Part shown: piece after piece, positions 44,596-53,666 of the stretch | How the letters are laid out: every line of letters begins with the position of its first letter | Numbering within the stretch: the stretch's first letter is position 1 | NCBI RefSeq assembly: GCF_000296215.2 | Contig: NZ_CP013949.1 | Location: 4,209,501 to 4,273,500, forward strand | DNA from: Bradyrhizobium sp. CCGE-LA001 | Lineage (GTDB): Bacteria; Pseudomonadota; Alphaproteobacteria; Rhizobiales; Xanthobacteraceae | Length of the DNA: 64,000 nt | Direction of reading: 5' to 3' | The notes under the pieces: model-generated | Databases searched by the model: none | Seen by the model: the letters and a program-made list of their open reading frames with translations, nothing else | What the model was told of the DNA's origin: nothing | Position numbers and translations under genes: made by a program

Positions 44596-45921
44596 ATGGA
44601 TCAGACGGCTGCGCCCAAGGTCAGCTTCGTGTCGCTCGGGTGTCCCAAGGCATTGGTGGATTCCGAGCGCATCATCACGCGCCTGCGCGCGGAGGGCTAC
44701 GAGCTCGCCCGCAAGCATGACGGGGCCGACATCGTCATCGTCAACACCTGCGGCTTCCTCGACAGCGCCAAGCAGGAATCGCTCTCGGCCATCGGCGAGG
44801 CCATGGCCGAGAACGGCAAGGTGATCGTGACGGGCTGCATGGGCGCGGAACCGGAAGCGATCGAGCAGGCCTATCCGGGCGTGCTCTCCATCACCGGCCC
44901 GCAGCAATATGAGAGCGTGCTGGACGCCGTGCACCGCGCGCTGCCGCCAGCGCACAATCCGCATCTCGATTTGGTGCCGCCGCAGGGCATCAAGCTGACG
45001 CCGCGGCACTACGCCTATTTGAAGATCTCCGAGGGCTGCAACAACCGCTGCACCTTCTGCATCATCCCGAAGCTGCGCGGTGACCTCGTCTCGCGTCCGG
45101 CCAACGACGTGCTGCGCGAGGCCGAGCGCCTCGTCGGCGCCGGCGTGAAAGAGCTGCTGGTGATCTCGCAGGACACCTCGGCTTACGGCGTCGATCTCAA
45201 ATATGCCGAGAGCCCCTGGAAGGACCGCCAGGTCCGCGCCAAATTCCTCGATCTCGCGCGCGAGCTCGGTGAGCTCGGGGCCTGGGTCCGGCTGCAATAT
45301 GTCTACCCCTACCCGCATGTCGACGAGGTCATCGCGCTGATGAACGAGGGCAAGGTGCTGCCCTATCTCGACATCCCGTTCCAGCATGCGAGTCCCGACG
45401 TCTTGAAGGCGATGAAGCGCCCGGCGGCGCAGGACAAGACGCTGGCGCGGATCAAGCGCTGGCGCGAGGAATGCCCTGATCTCGCTTTGCGCTCGACTTT
45501 CATCGTCGGCTTCCCCGGCGAGACCGATGCCGATTTCGCCTATCTGCTCGACTGGCTGGATGAGGCCGAGATCGATCGTCTCGGCTGCTTCAAATACGAG
45601 CCGGTCGCCGGCGCCACCTCGAACACGATCGAGAACCCTGTACCGGAAGAGGTCAAGCAGGAGCGCTACAATGCGCTGATGGCCCGCCAGCAGAAGATCT
45701 CGGCGCGACGGCTGAAGCGCAAGGTCGGCACGCGCCAGCAGATCATCATCGACGAGGTCGGCCCGACGGTGGCGAAGGGTCGCTCAAAGGCCGATGCTCC
45801 GGAGATCGACGGCGCGGCGTACCTGACGAGCCGCCGGCCTCTGCGCGTCGGTGAGATCGTCACCGCCAAGATCGAGCGCGCCGACGCATACGATCTGCAC
45901 GGCAGCGTCGCGGGGTTTTGA
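44596..45921 (+). CDS. rimO: Ribosomal protein S12 methylthiotransferase
   Basis: The 441-residue protein has exactly the E. coli RimO length. N-terminal MTTase ligands are C16 (VSLGCPKALVDSE), C52 (NTCGFLDSA) and C81 (VTGCMGAE); the radical-SAM cluster is C148-x3-C152-x2-C155 (SEGCNNRCTFCIIP). A C-terminal TRAM domain follows. It methylthiolates Asp of ribosomal protein S12. The C-P-K-A-L-V-D-S signature separates RimO from MiaB. I start at MDQTAAPK. Confidence 0.97.
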   Translation: MDQTAAPKVSFVSLGCPKALVDSERIITRLRAEGYELARKHDGADIVIVNTCGFLDSAKQESLSAIGEAMAENGKVIVTGCMGAEPEAIEQAYPGVLSITGPQQYESVLDAVHRALPPAHNPHLDLVPPQGIKLTPRHYAYLKISEGCNNRCTFCIIPKLRGDLVSRPANDVLREAERLVGAGVKELLVISQDTSAYGVDLKYAESPWKDRQVRAKFLDLARELGELGAWVRLQYVYPYPHVDEVIALMNEGKVLPYLDIPFQHASPDVLKAMKRPAAQDKTLARIKRWREECPDLALRSTFIVGFPGETDADFAYLLDWLDEAEIDRLGCFKYEPVAGATSNTIENPVPEEVKQERYNALMARQQKISARRLKRKVGTRQQIIIDEVGPTVAKGRSKADAPEIDGAAYLTSRRPLRVGEIVTAKIERADAYDLHGSVAGF

Positions 45922-45929
45922 CGTCCTTC

Positions 45930-46047
45930 CGTCGTTGCGAGGAGCCCTTGCGACGAAGCAATCCAGAATCCCTCCGCGAAAGCAGTCTGGATTGCTTCCG
46001 CCTTCGCCAAGGCTTCGGCGGACAAGTCGCTACGCTCGCAATGACGG
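45930..46047. repeat. Palindromic intergenic repeat, family A copy 1
   Basis: Contains GAAGCAATCCAGA and TCTGGATTGCTTC as inverted halves, with TTGCGAGGAG near one end and GCTCGCAATGACG at the other. A second copy is at 59861-59947. It lies between rimO and a convergent gene. Confidence 0.78.
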
Positions 46048-46058
46048 AGTGAAAGCAA

Positions 46059-47036
46059 TCACGCCAGCCATTTTGGCACCCAGCGCTCTGGCCTGGGCGC
46101 CCGTGCAAGATCGGCCTTTGCTTCGGATAGCAGCGCCGGCGCACCGTCAATGGTCGGGCGCAGATCGTACGCGAAGCTCGGCATGATTCGGCCGTCGGCA
46201 TGCAGCCCGAAATTCATCGCGTACCACAGGCCCAGCTCGGGCTGCGCACGGCGCATCTCCTCGCGCAGATCACGCAGCAGGGACTCGATCGAAGCGGCCT
46301 CTTCGAACGGCTGCGGCCCTTGCGAGAGCACGCACGCCTGGTATTGCGCACCGACGATCGCGATCTCGAAGCGCGTCTGGTCCCAGGGTTTCTTGCCCTT
46401 GGGAAGATGGGCCGCCAGCCGCCAGCCGAGCTCGGCCATTAGTCGATGATTGGCCCAATAGTCCTCGCGATCGCGGCTCCACTTCTCCACAAAGCCGCGA
46501 AAGTCGGGCAGCTCAGAGGACGTATCGTCGGGCGCGTCGCCGGCGGGCTGGCCGGCGAGCCATTGTGCGAGCTCGACCGTCTGGCACTCGACCTCCTCGT
46601 GCGGTTTCAGGTCGCTCCAGGCGTTGTCGAATTGCTGCGACGTCAGCTTTGCCAGCATCGCATCGAGGCTCGGCGCCAACAGCTCGTAGTCGCCCTCGGA
46701 GCCCAGCCCCACGATCGGCGGATTATCCCGGTCGAGACCCGCGCCATACCAGCCGCCCACGGCTGATCCATCAGGCAGCCGCATGAACAACGAAAAGCGG
46801 TCGCGCAACGGACTGCCGTCGACGATCGGCGCGGAGTCGGAAAACTGGCCTTGCAGCGAAAAGCAGCCGACGCTGCCCCAGGGACGTCCCTCGAGCCAGC
46901 CGGCAAAGTCGACCAATAGTCGCGGCGCCTCGATGCCCGGCGGAAATGCGCCACAAATGCTGTCGAGGTCGATCGGGTACGTCGTATCGGGCAAGGCTGA
47001 AAACTGTCTGTTGGTCCCGTCCCTCTTGGTCTGCAT
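46059..47036 (-). CDS. Hypothetical cytoplasmic protein
   Basis: A 325-residue protein without signal or membrane segments. Readable parts include IDLDSICGAFPPGIEAPRLL, WGSVGCFSLQGQFSDSAPIV, RFSLFMRLPDGSAVGGWYGA and GLWYAMNFGLHADGRIMPSF; it resembles SMI1/KNR4-like or immunity-type proteins in its aromatic, acidic composition, but I cannot assign it. The start at 47036 is the first Met of gene-like composition; the upstream extension is shadow-like. The gene is divergent from the leader/argD unit. Confidence 0.75.
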   Translation of the reverse strand: MQTKRDGTNRQFSALPDTTYPIDLDSICGAFPPGIEAPRLLVDFAGWLEGRPWGSVGCFSLQGQFSDSAPIVDGSPLRDRFSLFMRLPDGSAVGGWYGAGLDRDNPPIVGLGSEGDYELLAPSLDAMLAKLTSQQFDNAWSDLKPHEEVECQTVELAQWLAGQPAGDAPDDTSSELPDFRGFVEKWSRDREDYWANHRLMAELGWRLAAHLPKGKKPWDQTRFEIAIVGAQYQACVLSQGPQPFEEAASIESLLRDLREEMRRAQPELGLWYAMNFGLHADGRIMPSFAYDLRPTIDGAPALLSEAKADLARAPRPERWVPKWLA

Positions 47037-47221
47037 TACGGTGCGCCAGGTTCGAACCAATTCGCGTCCTGCGATCACAAACGCGCCAGAGGCGCGATGG
47101 TTTCGGACCGGACGATCGATGAATCGACGAATGACATCGGCCTTTCGCGGCACACGCGGACGCGCGTTTTGCAAACTGCCCGCTTGACAAGTCCCGACAT
47201 TCGGCTGTAGGGACGCGCCCC

Positions 47222-47314
47222 ATGATCAACGCTCGGACCCATCAGCGCACCGAAATGCTCCGCCGTCGCTCCCGCGACGACGAGAGGGTGCGCCATGTCC
47301 GACGACGCCGCTGA
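47222..47314 (+). CDS. Candidate Arg-rich leader peptide upstream of argD-like gene
   Basis: A 30-codon frame, beginning MINARTHQRTEMLRRRSR, that contains 11 Arg and ends in four consecutive Arg codons before TGA. A TTGACA box lies at 47184-47189, 33 nt before the ATG, so transcription would start close to the ATG; AGGGA at 47209-47213 could also be a ribosome-binding site. A strong terminator follows 28 bp later and then the argD-like gene. This is the layout of ribosome-mediated attenuation. High GC inflates Arg codons, so chance is not excluded. Confidence 0.4.
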   Translation: MINARTHQRTEMLRRRSRDDERVRHVRRRR

Positions 47315-47342
47315 ACCACTGATTTCAGCCTAAGTCTTCGAG

Positions 47343-47378
47343 AAGGCCGCACCCGCAAGGTGCGGCCTTTCTGCTTTT
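47343..47378 (+). terminator. Terminator/attenuator hairpin upstream of argD
   Basis: An 11-bp perfect stem, AAGGCCGCACC (47343-47353) with GGTGCGGCCTT (47359-47369), loop CGCAA, followed by TCTGCTTTT. It lies 37 bp upstream of the argD start and after the leader frame, so it can only end leader transcripts. GGGTGCG (47286-47292) inside the leader frame is complementary to CGCACCC (47348-47354), so an alternative pairing could prevent it forming. Confidence 0.8.
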
Positions 47379-47414
47379 GCGCCGCTTTTCCACCCGCCTC
47401 CAGAGGAGCTCGAC

Positions 47415-48611
47415 ATGACGACCGCCACCCATCCGTATGACGCGCTGATGGACATCACCGCACGGCCCAAGGCCGTCTTCGTCCGCGGCGCCGGCTCCTA
47501 CCTCTGGGATGACGGCCGCAAGCGTTATCTCGATTTCGTGCAGGGCTGGGCCGTGAATTGTCTCGGGCACTCGCCGCCGGCGATTGCTGAGGCGCTCACC
47601 GCGCAGGCCAAGCGGCTGCTGACGCCGAGCCCGGCCTTCTACAACGAGCCGAGCCTGAAGCTCGCGCAGTCGCTGGTCGACAGCAGCGTCTTCGATCAGG
47701 TGTTCTTCGCCAATTCCGGTGCAGAAGCCAACGAAGGCGCGATCAAGCTCGCGCGCAAATATGGCAGCCTGCACAAGGGCGGTGCATTCGAAATCATCAG
47801 CTTCGAAGGCGGCTTCCACGGACGGACGCTGGCGACGATGTCGGCCTCGGGCAAGAAGGCATTCGAGCCCTTGTTCGAACCGAAGGTCGCCGGATTCAAG
47901 AAAGCGAAGCTCAACGACATCGCCTCGGTCGAGAAGCTGATCAACGACAACACCGTTGCGGTGATGCTCGAGCCGATCCAGGGTGAATCGGGCGTATGGC
48001 CGGCGAGCGACCAGTTCCTCCAGGAGCTGCGGGCGCTTACCGAGGCGCACGGCCTGCTGCTGATCTTCGACGAGATCCAGACCGGCATGGGCCGGACCGG
48101 AAAGCTCTTCCACTACGAGCACACCGGGATTGCGCCCGACATCATGACGCTCGGCAAGGGCATCGGCGGTGGCGTGCCGCTCGCAGCGCTGCTTGCGACC
48201 GAACGCGCCTCCTGCTTCGCCCACGGCGATCAGGGCGGCACGTTCAACGGCAATCCGATCATGTGCGCGGCGGGGCTTGCGGTGCTCGACGAGGTCAAGA
48301 AGCCGGAGTTCTTGAAGTCAGTCACCGAGGCCGGCCTGCTGCTCGAAAGCGAGCTGCAGAAGGTCTCGGCCCGGCACGGGCTCGGCGGGGTGCGAGGCCG
48401 CGGCCTGCTGCTCGCGCTCGATCTCAAGCTGCCAATCGCGGCCGGCATCGTTGCGCAGGCGTTCGAAGAAGGCGTGCTGCTGAACGCGCCGCAGGTCGAT
48501 ACGCTGCGCTTCATGCCCGCGCTGAACGTCACGCGAGGCGAGATCGCCGAGATGATCGATTGTCTCGACGGAGTTTTGAGCAAGGCCGGCGCGGCACGAA
48601 GGGTGGCGTAA
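47415..48611 (+). CDS. argD: Acetylornithine aminotransferase-like class III aminotransferase
   Basis: A 398-residue PLP enzyme. The PLP lysine is K248 (TLGKGIGGGVPLAALLA), the Asp that contacts the pyridine N is D219 (IFDEIQTGMGRTG), and SGAEANEGAIKLAR binds the phosphate. It fits the ArgD/DapC group, which interconverts N-acetylornithine and its semialdehyde (or the succinyl-DAP counterpart). argF does not follow, so this may be a second ArgD-type enzyme. GGAG lies 9 nt before the ATG. It is preceded by the possible Arg attenuator. Confidence 0.88.
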   Translation: MTTATHPYDALMDITARPKAVFVRGAGSYLWDDGRKRYLDFVQGWAVNCLGHSPPAIAEALTAQAKRLLTPSPAFYNEPSLKLAQSLVDSSVFDQVFFANSGAEANEGAIKLARKYGSLHKGGAFEIISFEGGFHGRTLATMSASGKKAFEPLFEPKVAGFKKAKLNDIASVEKLINDNTVAVMLEPIQGESGVWPASDQFLQELRALTEAHGLLLIFDEIQTGMGRTGKLFHYEHTGIAPDIMTLGKGIGGGVPLAALLATERASCFAHGDQGGTFNGNPIMCAAGLAVLDEVKKPEFLKSVTEAGLLLESELQKVSARHGLGGVRGRGLLLALDLKLPIAAGIVAQAFEEGVLLNAPQVDTLRFMPALNVTRGEIAEMIDCLDGVLSKAGAARRVA

Positions 48612-48616
48612 GGCCT

Positions 48617-48755
48617 GTGCCCCGGACGCAGCGCAGCGCCTCTTCGGCGGTGCGCTGCAGAGCCGGGGCCCATCTCTCCGCAGGGTCCCTGTCGCTTTCT
48701 AGGTCCCGGCTCTGCGCCGCAACGCTTACGCGTTGCAGCTTGTCCGGGACACGAG
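48617..48755. repeat. Palindromic intergenic repeat, family B copy 3
   Basis: Shares GTGCCCCGGACGCAGCGCAG, GCAGAGCCGGGGCCCAT, GGTCCCGGCTCTGCGCCGCA and TTGTCCGGGACACGAG with the copies at 8558-8676 and 34426-34560. It separates convergent argD and the quinone oxidoreductase gene. Confidence 0.8.
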
Positions 48756-48775
48756 TGCGGATGATGACTGCAGAC

Positions 48776-49750
48776 CTACGGCTTCAAGATCGACGCGCCC
48801 GTGGTCTTGCGGCTTTCGAGATCGATATGCGCCTTGGCGGCATCCTTGAGCGCATAGGCGTGGTTGATCGGCACGTGCAGCTTGCCGTTGATGACGGCGG
48901 CGAACAGCGTGTCAGCGCCCTCCAGCAGGTCCTTGCGCGTGCCGACATAGTCGTTGAGCTTCGGCCGCGTCGCAAACAGCGAGCCGTGATTGTTGAGCTC
49001 GGCGATCGCGAACGGCGGCACCGGGCCCGACGCATTGCCAAACGAGACGAACATGCCGCGTGGCTTCAGGCAGGATAGCGAGCCCGGGAACGTCGCCTTG
49101 CCGACGCCGTCATAGACGACGTCGCAGCCCTCGTTGCGGCTGATCTGCTTGACGCGCGCGACGAAGTCTTCCTCGTTGTAGAGGATGACGTGGTCGCAGC
49201 CATTGGCTTCCGCAAGCTCGGCCTTCTCGCGCGAGCCGACCGTGCCGATGACGTGGGCCCCGAGCGCCCTCGCCCATTGGCAGGCGAGCAAGCCGATGCC
49301 GCCGGCGGCGGCGTGGATCAGCACGCGATGATGCGGCTCGACCTTGAAGGTCTTGTGCAGGAGGTACCAGACGGTCAGCCCCTTCAGCATCAGCACGGCG
49401 CCCTGTTCGTGGGTGATGTGGTCGGGCAGCTTGACCAGCTTTTCCCAGGGGATGTTGCGCTCGCCGGTATAGGCGCCGAGATTGTGATAGTAGGCGACGC
49501 GGTCGCCGGGATGGAAATGCGTCACGCCGGGCCCGACGGCTGTGACCTCGCCCGAGGCTTCGTTGCCGGCAATGAAGGGCAGACCCGGCGCCTTGTAGAG
49601 GCCGGTGCGGTAATAGACGTCGATGAAGTTCAGGCCGACCGCGTGCTGGCGGATGCGCACCTCGCCGGGCCCGGGCGCCGGCACGTCGACGCTCTCATAG
49701 ACCAGGGCTTCTGGGCCTCCGACCTTGTGCACACGGACGGCTTTGGTCAT
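48776..49750 (-). CDS. NADPH:quinone oxidoreductase
   Basis: A 324-residue zinc-free MDR-family enzyme. GLNFIDVYYRTGLYKAPGLP is the QOR signature; the nucleotide-binding motif is VLIHAAAGGIGLLACQWARA, and VVYDGVGKATF follows. It reduces quinones with NADPH in one-electron or two-electron steps. GGAGG lies 7 nt before the ATG at 49750, which settles the start. Confidence 0.93.
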   Translation of the reverse strand: MTKAVRVHKVGGPEALVYESVDVPAPGPGEVRIRQHAVGLNFIDVYYRTGLYKAPGLPFIAGNEASGEVTAVGPGVTHFHPGDRVAYYHNLGAYTGERNIPWEKLVKLPDHITHEQGAVLMLKGLTVWYLLHKTFKVEPHHRVLIHAAAGGIGLLACQWARALGAHVIGTVGSREKAELAEANGCDHVILYNEEDFVARVKQISRNEGCDVVYDGVGKATFPGSLSCLKPRGMFVSFGNASGPVPPFAIAELNNHGSLFATRPKLNDYVGTRKDLLEGADTLFAAVINGKLHVPINHAYALKDAAKAHIDLESRKTTGASILKP

Positions 49751-49829
49751 CACCTGACCTCCTCTGATCTTCCTGACGGCCAACGAAAGACATCGCGCCC
49801 GCCTTGTCAACTCGACCAGGCTGGATCGT

Positions 49830-50564
49830 TCAGTCCGGCGGCTTGCCGACTTTGCTACGATTGCGTCTGGCGAGCACGTTGAAGAACTCGACTGCCGCCG
49901 AGAACGCAATCGCGAAGTAGATATAGCCGCGCGGGATGTGGGACTGGAATCCGTCCGCAACCAGCGCGACGCCGATCAGCACGAGGAAGGCCAATGCCAG
50001 CATCTTGGTGGTCGGATGCTCCGCGACGAAGCGCGATACCGGGCCCGCCGAAACGTACATGACCGCGCAGGCAATCACGACCGCAGCGACCATGATCCGG
50101 ATGTCCTCCGCCATGCCGATCGCGGTGATGATCGAATCCAGAGAAAACACGAGATCCACGACGATGATCTGGGCGATCACCCAGGCGAAGGCGCTGCCCG
50201 TCGATTGCTTCTCGCTCCCGCCGTGATCGGATTCGACCTCGCCGTGAATTTCATGCGTGGCCTTCGCGATCAAGAACAGGCCGCCGCCGATCAGGATGAG
50301 ATCGCGCCAGGAAAAGGCGTAGCCGTTCATCGAGAACACCGGCGCGGTGAGGCCGATCAGCCAGACCAGGAGACTGAGCAGGATGAGGCGAAAGATGAGC
50401 GCCAGGCCAAGCCCGATCTGCCGGGCGCGGTGCGCCTGCTTCTCGGGAAGGCGGGAGACCAGCACCGAGATGAAGATGACGTTGTCGATGCCGAGCACGA
50501 TCTCGAGCGCCGTCAATGTCAAGAGCGCGGCCCAGGCTTCGGGGCTGGTGATGAGCTGCATCAT
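49830..50564 (-). CDS. TerC-family integral membrane protein
   Basis: A 244-residue inner-membrane protein with about seven segments. TerC signatures are ALEIVLGIDNVIFISVLVSR near the N-terminus and VVDLVFSLDSIITAIGMAED in the middle, each with conserved acidic residues in membrane segments. The family is linked to tellurite resistance and manganese export. Its ATG overlaps the stop of pcs by 4 nt (ATGA). Confidence 0.92.
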   Translation of the reverse strand: MMQLITSPEAWAALLTLTALEIVLGIDNVIFISVLVSRLPEKQAHRARQIGLGLALIFRLILLSLLVWLIGLTAPVFSMNGYAFSWRDLILIGGGLFLIAKATHEIHGEVESDHGGSEKQSTGSAFAWVIAQIIVVDLVFSLDSIITAIGMAEDIRIMVAAVVIACAVMYVSAGPVSRFVAEHPTTKMLALAFLVLIGVALVADGFQSHIPRGYIYFAIAFSAAVEFFNVLARRNRSKVGKPPD

Positions 50565-51286
50565 GCGAAGGATCGCACCAATCGTATCAGAGCGTCGCTG
50601 AAGGTGATCCAGAGCGCGATGGCGCAGAGCACCACGGTCACGCCCGTGCCGACGCGAAAATCCATCGCCAGCACGTAGAGGCCGAGCACCGCCCAGATCG
50701 CCATCAGCGACAACGTCAGCCAGCGCAGCCGCACGACCCGGACCGGATGCAGCACGTGGAACGGCACGAAGGTCAGCACGACGAGCGCGGCGACCAGCAG
50801 CGTCGACCACAGCGGCGGCCAGTGCAGCAGGAACAAATAGAACGCCGCCGCATTCCACAGCGCCGGGAAACCGCGGAAATGATTGTCGTCGGCCTTCATG
50901 CGCAGATCGGCGAAATATAATGCGCTGGTGACGATGATGGCGATGCCGAGCAAGGGCGCCGCGACCGGCAGCAGCAACCCGCTGGCCACGATCGCATAGG
51001 CCGGCACAAAGACGTAGGTGACGAAGTCAACCACGAGATCGAGCACGTCGCCCGACCAGTTCGGCTGCACGTTCTTGACGTCGAGCCGCCGCGCGATCGG
51101 CCCGTCGATCGCGTCGATGACGAGGGCGATGCCCAGCCACTGAAACATCGCCGCCCAGTGCTCGCGCACGGCCTCCAGCATCGCAAGCAGCGCGAGCGCC
51201 GCGCCGAACGCGGTGAAGACGTGCACCGAGAGCGCCGCGGCACGGACCGCGGGGGTTGGCTTGAGGGAATCCTCTTGGGTATCCAT
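50561..51286 (-). CDS. pcs: Phosphatidylcholine synthase
   Basis: A 241-residue CDP-alcohol phosphotransferase with six to eight membrane segments. The active-site pattern D-x2-D-G-x2-A-R...G-x3-D-x3-D is present: DAIDGPIARRLD, then WSGDVLDLVVDF. Pcs joins choline directly to CDP-diacylglycerol, making phosphatidylcholine, and is found in rhizobia, Brucella and relatives. The length agrees with rhizobial Pcs when started at MDTQEDS; an ATG 42 nt upstream is in frame but less family-like. It is translationally coupled to the terC gene. Confidence 0.93.
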   Translation of the reverse strand: MDTQEDSLKPTPAVRAAALSVHVFTAFGAALALLAMLEAVREHWAAMFQWLGIALVIDAIDGPIARRLDVKNVQPNWSGDVLDLVVDFVTYVFVPAYAIVASGLLLPVAAPLLGIAIIVTSALYFADLRMKADDNHFRGFPALWNAAAFYLFLLHWPPLWSTLLVAALVVLTFVPFHVLHPVRVVRLRWLTLSLMAIWAVLGLYVLAMDFRVGTGVTVVLCAIALWITFSDALIRLVRSFA

Positions 51287-51414
51287 GGCCTCTGCTATCA
51301 GAATGAGGCCGCTTTGCACATAAGCCATTGCGGCGCGCCGTCCTACAATTCGTGATAAAATCAGGCAAAATAGGTGGGCTTGAATTTGTCGCCGGCCGTG
51401 TCAAATGTCGTTCC

Positions 51415-52599
51415 ATGACAGACGCATCGACACTCCATGACGCCGCCGTGATCGGCGGCGGACCGGCGGGCCTCGCAGCGGCGATCGCATTGGCACAGGC
51501 GGGTGCACGGACCGTGCTGGTGGCGCGACGCGTGCCCTATGCCGACAACCGCACCACCGCGCTGCTCGGGGCCTCCATTGATCTGCTGCAGAGCCTCGAT
51601 GTTTGGCCGCGCTGCAAGGACAAGGCGGCGGCGCTGGAGGTCATGCGGCTCGTCGACGACACCGGCCGGCTGTTCCGCGCGCCCGAGGTCCGGTTCTCCT
51701 GCCACGAAATCGGTCTCGACGCGTTCGGTTATAACATCGACAACCGTTCGCTGATGCTAGCGCTCGAAGCGCGCGCGGCTGAGTTTGCCAACCTGGTCCG
51801 CTTCGACGACGAAGCCGAAAGCGTCGTGATCAAAGCCGGCGACGTCGCCATCCGCACGGCCTCGGCGCAATTTCTTTCCGCCCGGCTCGTGGTCGGCGCC
51901 GACGGCCGGCATTCATTGTGCCGCGACGCCGCCGGCATCGCCGTGACGCGGCGCGAGCTGACGCAGACCGCGCTCACCTTCAACGTCGCCCACGCGCGGC
52001 CGCATCGCAACGTCTCGACCGAGTTCCACACGCCGCAGGGTCCCTGCGTGTTCGTGCCCCTCCCCGGCGACCGTTCCAGCATCGTCTGGGTCGCGGCGCC
52101 CGCAGAGGCCGAACGGCTGCGCGGCCTCAGCGACGAAGAGCTGTCGGCCGCGATCGAGAAGCAGTCGCATTCGATCCTCGGCCGCATGACGGTCGAGCCC
52201 GGGCGCCACCTTTTCCCGCTGGCAATCGAGCGTCCAAACTCCTTCGGCCGCGACCGCGTCGCACTGGTCGGCGAAGCCGCCCATGTGGTTCCGCCGATCG
52301 GCGCGCAAGGCCTCAATCTTGGCCTGCGCGATGCCGCCGACATCGCTCGGTTCGCAGGTGAAGCGATCGCTGCAGGCCAGGATCCCGGGGCATCCGACGT
52401 GCTCAAGCGCTACGACCGGACGCGGCGTCCGGACATTCTGAGCCGGACCTTTGCGATCGACATGGCCAACCGCTCCCTGCTCAATGACTTCCTGCCGCTC
52501 CAGCCGGTCCGCGCCGTCGGCATGCACCTGCTCGGCGCCATCGGCCCGCTCCGGCGCTTCGCCATGCGCGAGGGCCTGACGCCGACTTGGCGCAGGTAA
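51415..52599 (+). CDS. UbiH/UbiF-family FAD monooxygenase
   Basis: A 394-residue flavin hydroxylase. The N-terminal FAD motif is AVIGGGPAGLAAAIALAQAG, the middle motif is LVVGADGRHSLCRDAAGI (DG fingerprint), and the C-terminal ribityl-binding motif is RVALVGEAAHVVPPIGAQGL. These indicate ubiquinone-ring hydroxylation (UbiH/UbiF/UbiL type); which ring position is modified cannot be told. It is divergent from pcs, and converges with the AEC permease gene. Confidence 0.9.
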   Translation: MTDASTLHDAAVIGGGPAGLAAAIALAQAGARTVLVARRVPYADNRTTALLGASIDLLQSLDVWPRCKDKAAALEVMRLVDDTGRLFRAPEVRFSCHEIGLDAFGYNIDNRSLMLALEARAAEFANLVRFDDEAESVVIKAGDVAIRTASAQFLSARLVVGADGRHSLCRDAAGIAVTRRELTQTALTFNVAHARPHRNVSTEFHTPQGPCVFVPLPGDRSSIVWVAAPAEAERLRGLSDEELSAAIEKQSHSILGRMTVEPGRHLFPLAIERPNSFGRDRVALVGEAAHVVPPIGAQGLNLGLRDAADIARFAGEAIAAGQDPGASDVLKRYDRTRRPDILSRTFAIDMANRSLLNDFLPLQPVRAVGMHLLGAIGPLRRFAMREGLTPTWRR

Positions 52600-52606
52600 G
52601 TCCAAC

Positions 52607-53560
52607 TCACGGAAACACCAGCCGCCCGCTCTGGATCGCCCACATCACGCTGGTCAGCGTGACCACCGAGGCGAAGGTACCGAGCAGAACCGCGACGGAG
52701 GCGGATTCGATCCAGGCCTCGTTCTGCCGGGCGATCACGAACACGTTTAGTGCCGGCGGCAATGAGGCCATCAGAACTGCCGTCGCGGCCCATGGCTGCG
52801 CGAACGGGCCGAATGCCAGCATCAGACCGAACGCCGCGAGCGGATGGATCAACAGCTTGACCGCGATCACGCCCGGCACTTCCCACGGCACGCGCTCGAA
52901 CGGGCGCAGCGCCACGGTCACGCCGAGCACGAACAGCGCGGTCGGCGCGGCGGCGTTCTGCAGGAAGGTGATGGTGCGGTCGAGCGCGACCGGCATCTCG
53001 ATATGCAGCGCCGCGACCGCCGCGCCGAAGCAGGCAGCCATGATCAGCGGATTGAGCACGATCTGTTTCAGTACGACACCGAAGGCGTGCACGAGCGAGG
53101 GATGGTCGCGATCGGAGAGTTCGATCAAGAGCGGCACGATCGTGAACAGGAAGATGCTGTCGCAGCAGAAGATCAGCGCGGTCGGCGCCGCCGCTTTCGG
53201 CCCGAGCACCGCGAGCGCGAGACCCGGCCCCATATAGCCGATATTGCCGTAGCCGCCGGAAAGGCCTGCGAGCGTCGCCTCGCGCAGGGTCAACCGTCCG
53301 AGCAGCTTGCCGACTACCAGCGCCAGCGTGAACGCGACAATCGTGGACAGCGTCGTCGCAATCAGGAACGGCGGGTTGTTCAATTCCGAAAACGGCGTCT
53401 TCGACATGATCGCGAACAGCAGCGCCGGCAGCGACACGTAGAGCAGGAAGAAGTTCATCCAGGCGAGGCCCGATTCCGGCAGGGCCTTGACCTTGCCGCA
53501 GGCAAAACCGACGAAGATCAAGCCGAAATAAGGTAGAGCCAGATTGAGGATGTCGACCAT
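52607..53560 (-). CDS. AEC-family (auxin efflux carrier-like) permease
   Basis: A 317-residue membrane protein with ten hydrophobic segments in two repeats of five. The first repeat has LPYFGLIFVGFACGKVKALP and FFLLYVSLPALLFAIMS; the second has PLAAFGLMLAFGP and ASLPPALNVFVIARQ. Members export or import small organic anions such as malonate or malate; the substrate is unknown. It ends 7 bp from the stop of the UbiH-like gene. Confidence 0.88.
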   Translation of the reverse strand: MVDILNLALPYFGLIFVGFACGKVKALPESGLAWMNFFLLYVSLPALLFAIMSKTPFSELNNPPFLIATTLSTIVAFTLALVVGKLLGRLTLREATLAGLSGGYGNIGYMGPGLALAVLGPKAAAPTALIFCCDSIFLFTIVPLLIELSDRDHPSLVHAFGVVLKQIVLNPLIMAACFGAAVAALHIEMPVALDRTITFLQNAAAPTALFVLGVTVALRPFERVPWEVPGVIAVKLLIHPLAAFGLMLAFGPFAQPWAATAVLMASLPPALNVFVIARQNEAWIESASVAVLLGTFASVVTLTSVMWAIQSGRLVFP

Positions 53561-53666
53561 TGTTGAAGTGTTTTCTGAGAAATTGGGGGCTATCCGCCCC
53601 GGACACGAAGGTTAATTCCCGCTAAGGGCACTAGCATCGGCCACAATCCTGGTCTATCGACGGGGA

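Noticed and set aside
45930..46047. Considered whether the palindromic repeats might form a CRISPR array
   Set aside because: Copies are tens of kilobases apart, self-complementary over their length, and there are no regular spacers.
53561..53666. Looked for a heat-shock sigma-32 promoter ahead of hspQ
   Set aside because: A GTTGAA box is present but no -10 element is found at the right distance, so I do not annotate one.
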